Position numbers and translations under genes: made by a program
Part shown: positions 22,380-31,124 of the stretch, piece by piece
Layout of the letters: the number at the start of each line of letters is the position of its first letter
Numbering within the stretch: position 1 is the stretch's first letter
NCBI GenBank assembly: GCA_018813815.1
Contig: JAHJAY010000011.1
Span: 1 to 38,550, forward strand
Direction: 5' to 3'
Length of the DNA stretch: 38,550 bases
Source: Patescibacteria group bacterium
GTDB taxonomy: Bacteria; Patescibacteriota; Microgenomatia; UBA1400; JAHJAY01
The notes under the pieces: model-generated
What the model saw: only the letters and a program-made list of their open reading frames with translations
Told to the model about the DNA's origin: nothing
Database searches by the model: none

Positions 22380-23459
22380 TTAAACCAACAAAGACAACTC
22401 AGCTTCAATAAAACCTTCCAGATTGCCATCAAGCACCGAATCGGGATTTTTTTCTTCATAATTGGTGCGTAAATCTTTAACTAATTTATAAGGATGAAGT
22501 ACATAAGAACGAATTTGTGTTCCCCAACTGGCTGAATGATGACTGCCTTTAAGCTGATTAATTTCCGCTTGTTTGGCTTGCTGACGCTGCTGCCATAATT
22601 TGGCTTTTAAAAGCTGCTCGGCAATTTTACGGTTTTGTTCCTGATATCGCTGAGTTTGACATTCAACCACTAAACCGCTGGGTTTGTGTTTTAAACGAAC
22701 TGCAGTACTGACTTTTTGAACATTTTGTCCTCCTTGCGAAGAAGAACGACAAAACTGAACCTCTAAATCTTTGGGGTCTAGCTCAACTTCTTTAACTTCG
22801 CTTAAAACCGGAAGAACTTCAACTAAAGAAAAGGAGGTTTGACGCAAGCTATCCGCATTAAAGGGTGACTGACGAACTAAACGATGAGTACCGGATTCAC
22901 GGCGGAGATAACCATAAGCAAACGGACCTTTGACTTGAAAAGTAATGCTTTTTAAACCCGCTTCTTCACCGCGCGATTCACTAATTAATATCCACTTCCA
23001 GCCGCGTTGCTCCACATAGCGGCTATACATCCGGAACAACATCTCGGTCCAGTCCATGGCTTCAGTGCCGCCTTGGCCGGCATGAAGAGAAATAATCGCT
23101 TCATTTTGGTCATGGGCTCCGTTTAAATAAGTTGCTATTTCAAGCTTTCTAAGCTCTTTTTCGATTTTCCCCTGTTCTTGGAGTAAAAACGACTGGTCTT
23201 GTTTTTCAGCGATATCAACCAATTCAAGCGCCTGCTGGAGCTGGCTTTCCAGGCGGGCGGCTTGATCAATCACATCTTTAAAGCCGCCTAATTTTTGCAA
23301 AACTTGCTGAGCGCTTTCATTATCCTGCCAAAAATCCGTCTGGCTGGTTTTGGCTTCTAATTCAATTACTTCTTTTTTCTTTTGCTCCAGGTTAAGCTTT
23401 TTGGCAATTGCCGCTAAACGCTGTTGTTGTTCATGGAATACTTCCTTAAGATCAGCCAT
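22380..23459 (-). CDS. prfB: peptide chain release factor 2
   Basis: RF2 ends translation at UAA and UGA. The 359-residue protein has the anticodon-like SPF tripeptide in RQSPFNADSLR and the catalytic GGQ in SSQGGQNVQKV. Other blocks are HAGQGGTEAMDWTEMLFRMY and KGPFAYGYLRRESGTHRLV. The reading frame is continuous at the N-terminus (FHEQQQRLAAIAKKLNLEQ), so the usual +1 programmed frameshift near codon 25 is absent. Its presence shows that UGA is a stop codon here. TAAAAT (23466-23471, with an extended TGG) is six bases before the ATG, suggesting leaderless mRNA. Confidence 0.98.
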   Translation of the reverse strand: MADLKEVFHEQQQRLAAIAKKLNLEQKKKEVIELEAKTSQTDFWQDNESAQQVLQKLGGFKDVIDQAARLESQLQQALELVDIAEKQDQSFLLQEQGKIEKELRKLEIATYLNGAHDQNEAIISLHAGQGGTEAMDWTEMLFRMYSRYVEQRGWKWILISESRGEEAGLKSITFQVKGPFAYGYLRRESGTHRLVRQSPFNADSLRQTSFSLVEVLPVLSEVKEVELDPKDLEVQFCRSSSQGGQNVQKVSTAVRLKHKPSGLVVECQTQRYQEQNRKIAEQLLKAKLWQQRQQAKQAEINQLKGSHHSASWGTQIRSYVLHPYKLVKDLRTNYEEKNPDSVLDGNLEGFIEAELSLLV

Positions 23460-23510
23460 AAATTGATTTTACCATAGAAAAAGAGGGAAGATTTTCCCTG
23501 AAAATGGAAT

Positions 23511-23882
23511 TTATTCCTGGAGCCAGTATTCACAAATTTGGTGCTGGATCTTTTTAACCTCGCGCTGGGGAAAAGAACGCAAATCATCTTGCACTGTGTC
23601 AATGATCTTTTCTACCTGAGCGCTTGAGCCTTGACTGCTTGGCTGAGCAGAATCCGACTTTTCTCCTAAAACAGCTTGCAATTGTTCGCCGGCTTTAGTG
23701 CCGAACACATTACCGACTTGAACCGCTAATTGTTTTAAAGAATCGGGAGAAAACTTTTCTTTTAAAGCGCTAAAATTAAAACCATAAGTAACATAAAGGC
23801 CCCACATGCCAAAAAGGAAAAGCGCCAAACGAAAAAGCCGCTTGGGTCGGGTGTATTTTCTTAGCAAACCAATTAAACTCAC
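23511..23882 (-). CDS. single-pass membrane protein, unknown function
   Basis: 123 residues starting at GTG (23880-23882). A basic N-terminus (LRKYTRPKRLFR) is followed by one helix (LALFLFGMWGLYVTYGFNF) and a soluble, helical, Ser/Gln-rich part (GEKSDSAQPSSQGSSAQ) ending in VEKIIDTVQDDLRSFPQREV and KKIQHQICEYWLQE. No family recognised. TAAAAT at 23892-23897 sits nine bases before the GTG. It is divergent from the ABC operon and upstream of prfB. Confidence 0.6.
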   Translation of the reverse strand: MSLIGLLRKYTRPKRLFRLALFLFGMWGLYVTYGFNFSALKEKFSPDSLKQLAVQVGNVFGTKAGEQLQAVLGEKSDSAQPSSQGSSAQVEKIIDTVQDDLRSFPQREVKKIQHQICEYWLQE

Positions 23883-23935
23883 GCTAAAATCATTTTACTG
23901 GAAAATCGGATTTTATTCCATGGTATCATGGGTTT

Positions 23936-24892
23936 ATGACAGACAATGTTCTTAAAGTAACCAATCTAACCAAAATTTTTACCAGCTGGTCGCTCAAAAA
24001 GCTCAAACCCATTAAAACCAGCTTTACGGCTGTTGATCAGCTGTGTTTTGAAATCAATGAGGGTGAAATTATTGGTCTTTTGGGTCCAAATGGTGCCGGT
24101 AAAACCACTACCGCTCAAATGTTGATCGGCTGTCTAACGCCAACCAAGGGAAAAATCAGTTATTTTAATCAACCTTTTTTAAACCGCGATCCAGCCATCA
24201 TGCAAAAACTTAATTTTGCTTCAGCCTATTCAGACCTGCCGCGCCGGATGACAGTTGAAGAAAACCTGGATGTTTTTGCCCGGCTATATCAAGTACCAAA
24301 CCGGAAAAAACGCATTCAGGAATTATTAACCACGTTTGAAGTGGCTGATTTAATCAAAAAGCCCGTTGCCTCTCTTTCCTCCGGTCAAAAAACCCGGGTA
24401 ATTCTGGCTAAAGCATTTATTAATTATCCCCGTCTATTGTTGTTAGACGAACCGACTGCCAGTTTAGACCCAGAAATTGCCGTTAAAGTCAGACAATTTT
24501 TAATCAAACAGCGCGATGAATACGGCGTTGCCATGCTCTTTACTTCCCACAATATGAAAGAAGTGGAAGATATCTGCGACCGGATTATTTTCTTAAACCA
24601 TGGCCGCAAAATTGCTGAGGACACACCCACCGGCTTAGCTAAAAGAATCAAAAAAATCAAATTAAAAATTTTAGTAGTTGCGAATCAAGACAAAGCCGAA
24701 ACCTATCTTACCCATAAAAACGCCCGCTTTTATTGGAAAAAAAATCATTTGACTATTAATACCAGTGATCAACAATTGCCAAAAATTATCTATCGTCTGT
24801 CTGAACAAGGGGTGCGCTATAAAAATATTGAAGTCATTCGACCATCTTTAGAAGATTTTTTCCTTAAAATTGCTAAGGAGGCTAAACAATGA
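23936..24892 (+). CDS. ABC-2 type exporter ATP-binding protein
   Basis: The 318-residue ATPase of an ABC-2 exporter. Walker A GPNGAGKTT, signature LSSGQKTRVILAKAF, Walker B LLLLDEPTASLD and H-loop TSHNMKEVED are intact. The Q-loop position reads NFASAYSDLP, without the usual Gln, as in several CcmA/NodI-group ATPases. An extra C-terminal domain of about 80 residues follows the ATPase core. TATCAT (23924-23929) lies six bases before the ATG. It overlaps the permease gene by ATGA. The substrate is unknown; the linked glycosyltransferase suggests a glycan or glycolipid. Confidence 0.94.
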   Translation: MTDNVLKVTNLTKIFTSWSLKKLKPIKTSFTAVDQLCFEINEGEIIGLLGPNGAGKTTTAQMLIGCLTPTKGKISYFNQPFLNRDPAIMQKLNFASAYSDLPRRMTVEENLDVFARLYQVPNRKKRIQELLTTFEVADLIKKPVASLSSGQKTRVILAKAFINYPRLLLLDEPTASLDPEIAVKVRQFLIKQRDEYGVAMLFTSHNMKEVEDICDRIIFLNHGRKIAEDTPTGLAKRIKKIKLKILVVANQDKAETYLTHKNARFYWKKNHLTINTSDQQLPKIIYRLSEQGVRYKNIEVIRPSLEDFFLKIAKEAKQ

Positions 24893-25674
24893 ATTGGCAG
24901 CGCACTTGGGCAATCACCCTCCGCCATCTTTATAATTTCAAACATAGTCTTGATCGCCTGGCTGACGGCGTCTATTGGCCGGCAATTGATATTATTATCT
25001 GGGGCTTAACCAGTCAATATATTCAAAACTCCACCCAACAATTGCCCCATATTGCTCTAATACTGTTAACCGCGCTTATCTTTTGGCAAACAGTTTGGCG
25101 CACCCAACATGATGTTACCATCAGCCTCTTAGATGAACTTTGGAACAAAAACCTTTTAAATTTATTTTCTTCGCCCGTAACTCTAAAAGAATGGCTTGCC
25201 GGAATATTTTTTTTAGGTGTGGTTAAAATGATAGGCACTATTGTTTTTGCCATTTTATTAACCTGGGTGCTTTACACCATTAACATTATTAGTTTTGGCT
25301 GGACACTAATTCCTTTTTTTGCCAACCTGATAATTGTCGGCTGGTGGATTGGCTTAATTACTTCAGGTTTTATTTTTCTTCATGGCACCCGGATTCAAAC
25401 GATCGCCTGGGGAAGCACAGCCCTGTTATTGCCATTTTCAGCTGTTTATTATCCGGTTTCCTCTTTACCAAATTGGGCCCAAACAATTGCCAAAGCTTTA
25501 CCGACCAGCTATATGTTCGAAGGCATGCGGGAAATAGTGGCTCAAAACCAATTTCCTATGGCAAAATTGTTAATCAGTTTTAGTTTAAATATTGTCTACT
25601 TTATTCTGGCTTTATATTTTCTCCGTTTTTGTTTTAATAAAAGCAAAGAAAAAGGCTTTGCCCGCTTAGAATGA
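24889..25674 (+). CDS. ABC-2 type transporter permease
   Basis: A 261-residue permease with six predicted helices and the ABC-2 arrangement (first helix near ADGVYWPAIDIIIWGLTSQY, last NIVYFILALYFLRFCF). The segment PFSAVYYPVSSLPNWAQTIAKALPTSYMFEG is the conserved family signature (P..Y....LP...Q.....P.....E..R). It is translationally coupled to the ATPase upstream and the glycosyltransferase downstream through ATGA overlaps. Confidence 0.93.
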   Translation: MNWQRTWAITLRHLYNFKHSLDRLADGVYWPAIDIIIWGLTSQYIQNSTQQLPHIALILLTALIFWQTVWRTQHDVTISLLDELWNKNLLNLFSSPVTLKEWLAGIFFLGVVKMIGTIVFAILLTWVLYTINIISFGWTLIPFFANLIIVGWWIGLITSGFIFLHGTRIQTIAWGSTALLLPFSAVYYPVSSLPNWAQTIAKALPTSYMFEGMREIVAQNQFPMAKLLISFSLNIVYFILALYFLRFCFNKSKEKGFARLE

Positions 25675-27209
25675 AACAAGCATATTTAATTTTGCTGGTA
25701 ATTTTTTTATTCGCCCTGATTTTTCATTTACTGCCGATTTTTTATTCAGATATTTCTTTTAATTATGATACTGCTGCCAGCTGGTTGGAAGTAAGAGATA
25801 TGGTAATGCTGACAAAACCGCGGCTGGTTGGCGGCGAAGGCGGCATTAAGGGGATTTTTTTCGGCCCAACTTGGCATTATATTCTCGCCGGATTGTTTTT
25901 TGTTTTTAACGGCGATCCCCGAGCCGGCGCTTTAGCTTCAGCCCTAATTAACCTCAGCTGTATTCCGTTGGCTTGGTTAATTGGCAAACAAATTAATCAG
26001 TTGACCGGTATTTTAGCCGCGTTCTTTTTTGCTTTAGCGCCCATAATGATCGGTTCTTCTTCTTATCAATTTGTGGTTAATGCTTTTCCCTTTATTAATC
26101 TGATGGCTCTCTGGCTGCTAAACTATCAAAATAAGAAGTGGACATTAATGGCGCTGGCATTTTGGGCCAGCCTTTCATTTCACTTTGAACCGGTCGTGGC
26201 CATTGGTTTTAACTTGGCAATATTCGGGCTTATGTTTAAATCAATCAAAAAACTTGCCTGGAAAAATAAACTCAGTTTGGTTTTAATCTGGTTATTACCT
26301 TTTGGACCGCAGCTGATTTTTGATTTGAGGCATGACTGGCTGCAAACCCGGGCGATTATCAAATTTATCCAAGAACGGGGGCAGGGTTTAGGCGGCAGTC
26401 TGCCTTTTTTTACCCGGTTAATTAACCGGCCATATTTATTAATCAACCACTTTAGCGAAACTGTAACTGCTAACCATATCTGGCTCAGCACCTTATTACT
26501 GGGTTTAATGATTTTTGGGTTAAAAGCAATCTTTATTAAAGGCAGTTTAAAACAGAAACAATTAGCCAAACAAAGCCTGACACTTTTAAGCATACCTTTG
26601 TTGTATTATATTTTTATTTTTAGTCCGGGAATTAAACCATGGTATTACACCAGTTTTCCGGCGGTATATGGAATAGTTTTTGCTCTAACCCTGACTTGGT
26701 GGTTAAAACAAAAAAACCTTAAATATTTTGCCTGGCTGGCGCTTAGCGGTTTTTGTTTAACCGGCATTTGGGCGTCAGCCTATTTACCCAAATTAAAACA
26801 GGGCTTTCCCAGCACTGATCCCAGTAGTTTAAAAAACCAGCTGGCGGTGATTGACTGGATTTATCAAGATTCAGCCGGTCAGGATTTTGTAGTTTATACT
26901 TATTCGCCGGCAATTTATGATTATCCCTGGCAATATCTTTTTTGGTGGCAAGCTGAAAAAAAGCAACTCCCTCTACCTAAAGATTTCAGCTATCAACCAA
27001 AAACCTATGACTATGTTGCCAATAAATTAGCCTATGTACCGCCACCGGAAACAAGCAGCCGATTTATCACTTACCTTATTTTTGAGCCTCATGATCCGTC
27101 CCGGGAAACCAGCTATACACCCGAAGACTTTATGCAACCCTACGTTGATTTGCAATTGATTGCCAGTAAAAATTTTAACAGCAGAATCAGAGTAGAAAAA
27201 CGCCTGTGA
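25671..27209 (+). CDS. multi-membrane glycosyltransferase (PMT/ArnT-like, GT-C fold)
   Basis: A 512-residue protein with about ten hydrophobic helices, a catalytic-type acidic loop after helix 1 (SDISFNYDTAASWLEVRDMV) and a soluble C-terminal part from about 390 (FVVYTYSPAIYDYPWQYLFW). The pattern fits GT-C glycosyltransferases that use polyprenyl-phosphate sugars to modify proteins or glycolipids. Interspersed helices such as LASALINLSCIPLAWLIGKQ and ILAAFFFALAPIMIGSSSYQ and the basic loop LIFDLRHDWLQTRAI support this. It ends the operon with the ABC-2 exporter, so both probably act on the same surface glycan. Which sugar is unknown. Confidence 0.8.
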   Translation: MKQAYLILLVIFLFALIFHLLPIFYSDISFNYDTAASWLEVRDMVMLTKPRLVGGEGGIKGIFFGPTWHYILAGLFFVFNGDPRAGALASALINLSCIPLAWLIGKQINQLTGILAAFFFALAPIMIGSSSYQFVVNAFPFINLMALWLLNYQNKKWTLMALAFWASLSFHFEPVVAIGFNLAIFGLMFKSIKKLAWKNKLSLVLIWLLPFGPQLIFDLRHDWLQTRAIIKFIQERGQGLGGSLPFFTRLINRPYLLINHFSETVTANHIWLSTLLLGLMIFGLKAIFIKGSLKQKQLAKQSLTLLSIPLLYYIFIFSPGIKPWYYTSFPAVYGIVFALTLTWWLKQKNLKYFAWLALSGFCLTGIWASAYLPKLKQGFPSTDPSSLKNQLAVIDWIYQDSAGQDFVVYTYSPAIYDYPWQYLFWWQAEKKQLPLPKDFSYQPKTYDYVANKLAYVPPPETSSRFITYLIFEPHDPSRETSYTPEDFMQPYVDLQLIASKNFNSRIRVEKRL

Positions 27210-27488
27210 TTACTTTTTCTCAATTCTAATTGCCTGACCCTTAATCAAAGCTTGGGCAACTTTTTTATAAGCGCTGTTTAAGATCCGGCTAAAAGTCGGT
27301 TGAGAGATTTTCATTTTTTTGGCCGCGTCAAGATGCTCAAGACCATCAACATCATGAAGTTTAAGAGCCTCAAGCTCATCAGCCTGCAGATTAACTTCTT
27401 TTAACAGCCGCGCCGGTATACCCCGGGGTTTAAAATAACACACACAGGGCCGAAAACGCAGACAGCGGCAACGTCGCGGTCTCACCAT
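27210..27488 (-). CDS. DUF134-family helix-turn-helix protein
   Basis: 92 residues of the DUF134 family: an N-terminal Cys/Arg-rich stretch (RPRRCRCLRFRPCVCYFKPRG), then ELEALKLHDVDGLEHLDAAK and MKISQPTFSRILNSAYKKVA, a sigma-like helix-turn-helix. The Cys cluster suggests metal or redox sensing. DUF134 genes often neighbour small DUF5320 Gly/Cys-rich proteins, as here, three bases downstream of one. It is the best candidate to bind the palindrome at 27731-27754 that overlaps the operon promoter. Confidence 0.85.
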   Translation of the reverse strand: MVRPRRCRCLRFRPCVCYFKPRGIPARLLKEVNLQADELEALKLHDVDGLEHLDAAKKMKISQPTFSRILNSAYKKVAQALIKGQAIRIEKK

Positions 27489-27491
27489 AAT

Positions 27492-27707
27492 TTATTCCTC
27501 TTTGTTTAATTCTACCAATTCTTTTTCTACTGCTTCAAGTTCTTCTTTTAAACAAGCTTGATAATCTTTTAAATCTTGTGCTTGATTTTTTTGGCTCCAG
27601 CGGGGAAAAAAAGATCTTCTGCCATAACCACAACAACTACATGGACCACAACCGCGGCCAGTCATTGGTCCCATTCCTCGAGGACCGGTTCCATCAAATC
27701 CAGGCAT
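27492..27707 (-). CDS. DUF5320-type small Gly/Cys-rich protein
   Basis: 71 residues starting at the ATG 27705-27707 behind AAAGGGGGTGAGG; a GTG at 27716 is inside that ribosome-binding site. The N-terminus MPGFDGTGPRGMGPMTGRG followed by CGPCSCCGYG is the DUF5320 signature; the rest is one amphipathic coiled coil (LKDYQACLKEELEAVEKELV). Family members are often next to DUF134 and NifX/NifB-like proteins and may bind iron or other metals. It is the first gene of the two-gene operon. Confidence 0.85.
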   Translation of the reverse strand: MPGFDGTGPRGMGPMTGRGCGPCSCCGYGRRSFFPRWSQKNQAQDLKDYQACLKEELEAVEKELVELNKEE

Positions 27708-27730
27708 ATTCCTCACCCCCTTTCATAATT

Positions 27731-27776
27731 TATAATGAATATATATTCATTATAGCGGCTGGTTGGTTTTTGTCAA
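27731..27776 (-). promoter_or_regulatory. consensus promoter with 24-bp palindromic operator
   Basis: In the minus sense: a consensus -35 TTGACA, a 16-base spacer and a perfect TATAAT -10. The -10 is the first arm of a perfect 24-base palindrome at 27731-27754 (TATAATGAATAT and its mirror ATATTCATTATA). A repressor binding it would block RNA polymerase directly. The regulated genes are DUF5320 and DUF134. Confidence 0.75.
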
Positions 27777-27783
27777 GCGTATC

Positions 27784-27813
27784 TTGACAAACAGTTTATA
27801 AAATAGGTAAATA
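27784..27813 (+). promoter_or_regulatory. candidate promoter of the Cys-rich orphan
   Basis: TTGACA (27784-27789), 18-base spacer, TAAATA (27808-27813), six bases before the ATG at 27820. It is divergent from the DUF5320 promoter about 10 bases away. Confidence 0.5.
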
Positions 27814-27819
27814 TAGTTA

Positions 27820-28296
27820 ATGGCTAAGAAAAAGGCAAAAAAGAAACTGAGTTGGGATAAAAAACTTTTTGCCTGGGTAATTCTTCTGGTTGGCATCTTT
27901 ACTATTCTGGCAATAGTCAGCGTTATCAGCCAAAGTACTGAAATGAGAAAATATGCGGCTGAGCGTAGTCGAATGGCAGCGGTTAACAAATGTGAATATT
28001 TTCAGAACAGTTGTCGGGGCTGCATTGTTACCGGTTGCCGCTTTTGTACGGATTTGAACAGCGATAAAACCGTTTGTGCTGGTGAAGATCGAGCTTTAAT
28101 CGCCACTTATAAATGCACTACTGATGTTAACATGTGCACTGAAGCTAAACCTGAACCATATGAGATTCCGATTTCACCTATTCCGACAATTGCTGTTTCG
28201 GCTACCCCTATTCCTCGAGTTAGTACTCCAGTTAAAAAACCACTCCGATACGACCCAAGCGGCATTTGGAACTGGTTTCGATCCTGGTTAAAATAA
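27820..28296 (+). CDS. membrane-anchored Cys-rich protein, unknown function
   Basis: 158 residues: a Lys-rich start (AKKKAKKKLSWDKK), one helix (LFAWVILLVGIFTILAIVSV), then an extracytoplasmic Cys domain with eight Cys at 58, 65, 68, 73, 76, 86, 99 and 106 (CEYFQNSCRGCIVTGCRFC). The even number and spacing suggest four disulfides or metal sites. The tail is Pro-rich (PYEIPISPIPTIAVSATPIP) and ends in basic/aromatic residues (WNWFRSWLK). No family recognised. The overall form, anchor plus disulfide knob plus Pro linker, is that of a surface protein. Confidence 0.65.
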   Translation: MAKKKAKKKLSWDKKLFAWVILLVGIFTILAIVSVISQSTEMRKYAAERSRMAAVNKCEYFQNSCRGCIVTGCRFCTDLNSDKTVCAGEDRALIATYKCTTDVNMCTEAKPEPYEIPISPIPTIAVSATPIPRVSTPVKKPLRYDPSGIWNWFRSWLK

Positions 28297-28345
28297 ACGA
28301 AACTTCATTTCATGATCACTAAAGCAATTATTCCTGTATTGGGGG

Positions 28346-31123
28346 TTATTTCCGATGATGGGGGGCGACAATCAGGCCGCACTTTTTGTATTTGTAAGGC
28401 TTGCCTGTTTGAGGATTCACTGCGCCGCAAGGACAGGGATCATTACGGCCAACTTTCTTTTTACCGGAAACAATTGGTTTAACAAAGCCTTGGCCGGGCA
28501 ATGGCGCCATGGGTGCGGCCGCTTGGACGCCGACCGGCGCCTCAACTGCCGGCCGGCCGTGGCGATCAGCTTTAGGTGCTTTGCCCGGCTTTTCCGGAGC
28601 AATCTCCTCGCCTCGACCTTCTATTGCTTCCTGGGGCATGGCTGTTGGTTGAGCCGCTACTTCAACCCGAAAAATCCGCCTGATAATTTCATAATCGATT
28701 TTACCCACCAACTGTTCAAACATGGTAAAAGCCTCTGATTTATATTCCACTAAAGGATCCTGCTGGGCATAACCGCGTAAACCGATCCCCTCACGCAAGT
28801 TTTCAACTGCATCCAAATGATCAATCCATAAACGATCAATAGTGGATAGAAAAACAAAACGCTCGGCTTCACGCATCACTTCCGGAGTCAAAGTTGTTTC
28901 CCTTTGCCGGTAAGTTTGTCGAACAAGCTGTTTAAATTCAGCGGTCAATTTTTGAGCTGATTTTAATTGAACCAAACGATCAGTAAGTTTTTTTTGTGAT
29001 TGACTATTAAAGGGAATAATATGGCAGAATTCCATTACCAACTTTTCAATTTCTTTTTGAGTAAAACCTTCAGGCGCATAAAGATTAACCAAGCTGGTTA
29101 TTTCATTATCAACCAGAAGCAGTAATTTGTCTTTTAAATCAGAAACCTGAGGGTCAACATTTAAAAGCTGTTTACGGCGCTGATAAATAATTTCCCGCTG
29201 TTTATTCATCACGTCATCATATTCAACCAAGTGCTTGCGTGAATCAAAATGAAAACCTTCAACTTTAACCTGGGCTTGCTCTATCGCTTTGGAAACCATT
29301 GAATGCTCTAGGGGCACATCTTCAGGCATTTTAAAAATACCCATTAGCTTAGCCACCTGCTCGCCGCCGAATAAACGCATAATATCATCGTCAAGGGCCA
29401 CATAAAAACGTGATGAGCCGGGATCGCCTTGACGACCGGACCGTCCGCGCAGCTGATTATCAATCCGGCGGGATTCATGGCGCTCAGTCCCAATCACATG
29501 AAGGCCACCCAGCTTGATTACCCGGTCATGTTCTTTTTGCCAGTCTTTTTTGTCGCGGCCGGCCGAATCACCACCCAAAATAATATCAACGCCGCGACCG
29601 GCCATGTTGGTTGCCACGGTAATTCCGCCCACTTTTCCTGCCTGAGCAATAATCTGTGCTTCTTTTAAGTGGTTCTTGGCATTTAAAACATTGTGGGGAA
29701 TTTTTTTTCGTTTTAAAAAATTAGCTATTATTTGATTTTTACTAATTGAAGTCGTACCAATTAAAACCGGCTGGCCTTTTTTATTTAACTGCGCAACTTC
29801 CTCAACAATCGCCGCATATTTAGCCCGAGTGGTTTTGTAAACCGCATCAGTATGGTCCGCTCTAATCACCGGTTCATGCGTAGGCACTACAACTGTGTTT
29901 AATTCATAAATCCGCCTGAATTCTTCGGCTTCAGTTGCGGCTGTACCGGTCATACCGGCCAACTTCTCATACAGCCGGAAATAATTCTGAAAAGAAATTG
30001 TGGCTAAAGTTTTAGACTCTTGTTGAATTCCTACCCCTTCTTTGGCCTCAACCGATTGGTGTAAACCATCACTCCAGCGGCGCCCATGCATTAACCGGCC
30101 GGTAAATTCATCAACAATAATTACCTGCCCTTCTTTAACTACATAATCGCGGTCTTTAGAATATAAAGTTTTAGCCTTGAGAGCATTTTCAATGTGATGA
30201 ATGGTATCAAAATCTTTTTCATAAAGGTTTTCAATACCGAGTTTTTTCTCAGTTTTTCTTAGACCATGCTCTGTCAGGGTGGCAGTTTTCAACTTTTCGT
30301 CAATTTCATAGTCAGTATCCGGACTTAAAGTACCAATCAGCTGGGCAAATTGATAATATTTCTGAGTTGGTTCAACATCCGGAGCAGAAATAATTAAAGG
30401 TGTCCGGGCTTCATCAATTAAAATTGAGTCCACTTCATCAACAATGGCAAAATTATGCCCACGCTGAACCTGCTGTTCAAGCGCCTGAACCATGTTATCT
30501 CGCAAATAATCAAAACCAAATTCATTATTAGTGCCGTAAGTAATATCCGCCGCATAAGCCTGACGGCGCTCAACCGGACGAAGATGAGCTAAGCGCTCGT
30601 CTTGAGCTGATTTATCCGCGTGTTTGTAATCATATAAAAAAGCCTGGTCATGTATAATGCAGCCAACCGACAAACCAAGCAGGCTAAAAATCGGTCCATT
30701 CCAACCGGTATCACGGCGAGCCAAATAATCATTAACCGTAACTAAATGACAACCCTTACTCTTTAAAGCATTGAGATAAAGTGCCGGAACAGCAGACAAA
30801 GTTTTACCTTCGCCGGTTTTTTGCTCCGCAATCATCCCCTTATGAAAACAAATTGCCGCCAACAACTGTTCATCATAAAGACGCAAACCAATTGTTCTGT
30901 GAGCGGCTTCACGCGCTAAAGCAAAAGCATCAACTAAAACATCATCAGGTGCATCACCGCGTTCCAACCGAAGTTTAAATTCTTCAGTTTTGGCTTTAAA
31001 CTCGGATTTTTTCAATTTTTTAGTTTTGGGCTCAAGCTGGTTAATAGCCACAACCATAGGCTCGAATTTTTTTAACTGGCGAATATTGGTATCTAAAAAC
31101 CTGCTTAAAAATTTTAAAACCAT
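28346..31123 (-). CDS. secA: preprotein translocase ATPase SecA
   Basis: A 925-residue SecA, the motor of the SecYEG channel. Visible blocks are MIAEQKTGEGKTLSAVPALY (Walker A), VNDYLARRDTGWNGPIFSLL, DEVDSILIDEARTPLIISAP (Walker B), TNMAGRGVDIILGG, GTERHESRRIDNQLRGRSGRQGD and the C-terminal zinc motif GRNDPCPCGAVNP...KYKKCGL. The SEC-C motif is longer than the standard CxCx8CH type: 15 residues separate the Cys pair from the last Cys, and His is replaced by Gly, as in other CPR SecA as I recall them. It starts one base after a small upstream gene. Confidence 0.98.
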   Translation of the reverse strand: MVLKFLSRFLDTNIRQLKKFEPMVVAINQLEPKTKKLKKSEFKAKTEEFKLRLERGDAPDDVLVDAFALAREAAHRTIGLRLYDEQLLAAICFHKGMIAEQKTGEGKTLSAVPALYLNALKSKGCHLVTVNDYLARRDTGWNGPIFSLLGLSVGCIIHDQAFLYDYKHADKSAQDERLAHLRPVERRQAYAADITYGTNNEFGFDYLRDNMVQALEQQVQRGHNFAIVDEVDSILIDEARTPLIISAPDVEPTQKYYQFAQLIGTLSPDTDYEIDEKLKTATLTEHGLRKTEKKLGIENLYEKDFDTIHHIENALKAKTLYSKDRDYVVKEGQVIIVDEFTGRLMHGRRWSDGLHQSVEAKEGVGIQQESKTLATISFQNYFRLYEKLAGMTGTAATEAEEFRRIYELNTVVVPTHEPVIRADHTDAVYKTTRAKYAAIVEEVAQLNKKGQPVLIGTTSISKNQIIANFLKRKKIPHNVLNAKNHLKEAQIIAQAGKVGGITVATNMAGRGVDIILGGDSAGRDKKDWQKEHDRVIKLGGLHVIGTERHESRRIDNQLRGRSGRQGDPGSSRFYVALDDDIMRLFGGEQVAKLMGIFKMPEDVPLEHSMVSKAIEQAQVKVEGFHFDSRKHLVEYDDVMNKQREIIYQRRKQLLNVDPQVSDLKDKLLLLVDNEITSLVNLYAPEGFTQKEIEKLVMEFCHIIPFNSQSQKKLTDRLVQLKSAQKLTAEFKQLVRQTYRQRETTLTPEVMREAERFVFLSTIDRLWIDHLDAVENLREGIGLRGYAQQDPLVEYKSEAFTMFEQLVGKIDYEIIRRIFRVEVAAQPTAMPQEAIEGRGEEIAPEKPGKAPKADRHGRPAVEAPVGVQAAAPMAPLPGQGFVKPIVSGKKKVGRNDPCPCGAVNPQTGKPYKYKKCGLIVAPHHRK

Positions 31124-31124
31124 A

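Noticed and set aside
28297-28345. Looked for a terminator between the Cys-rich orphan and secA
   Set aside because: No stable hairpin with a T-run is visible.
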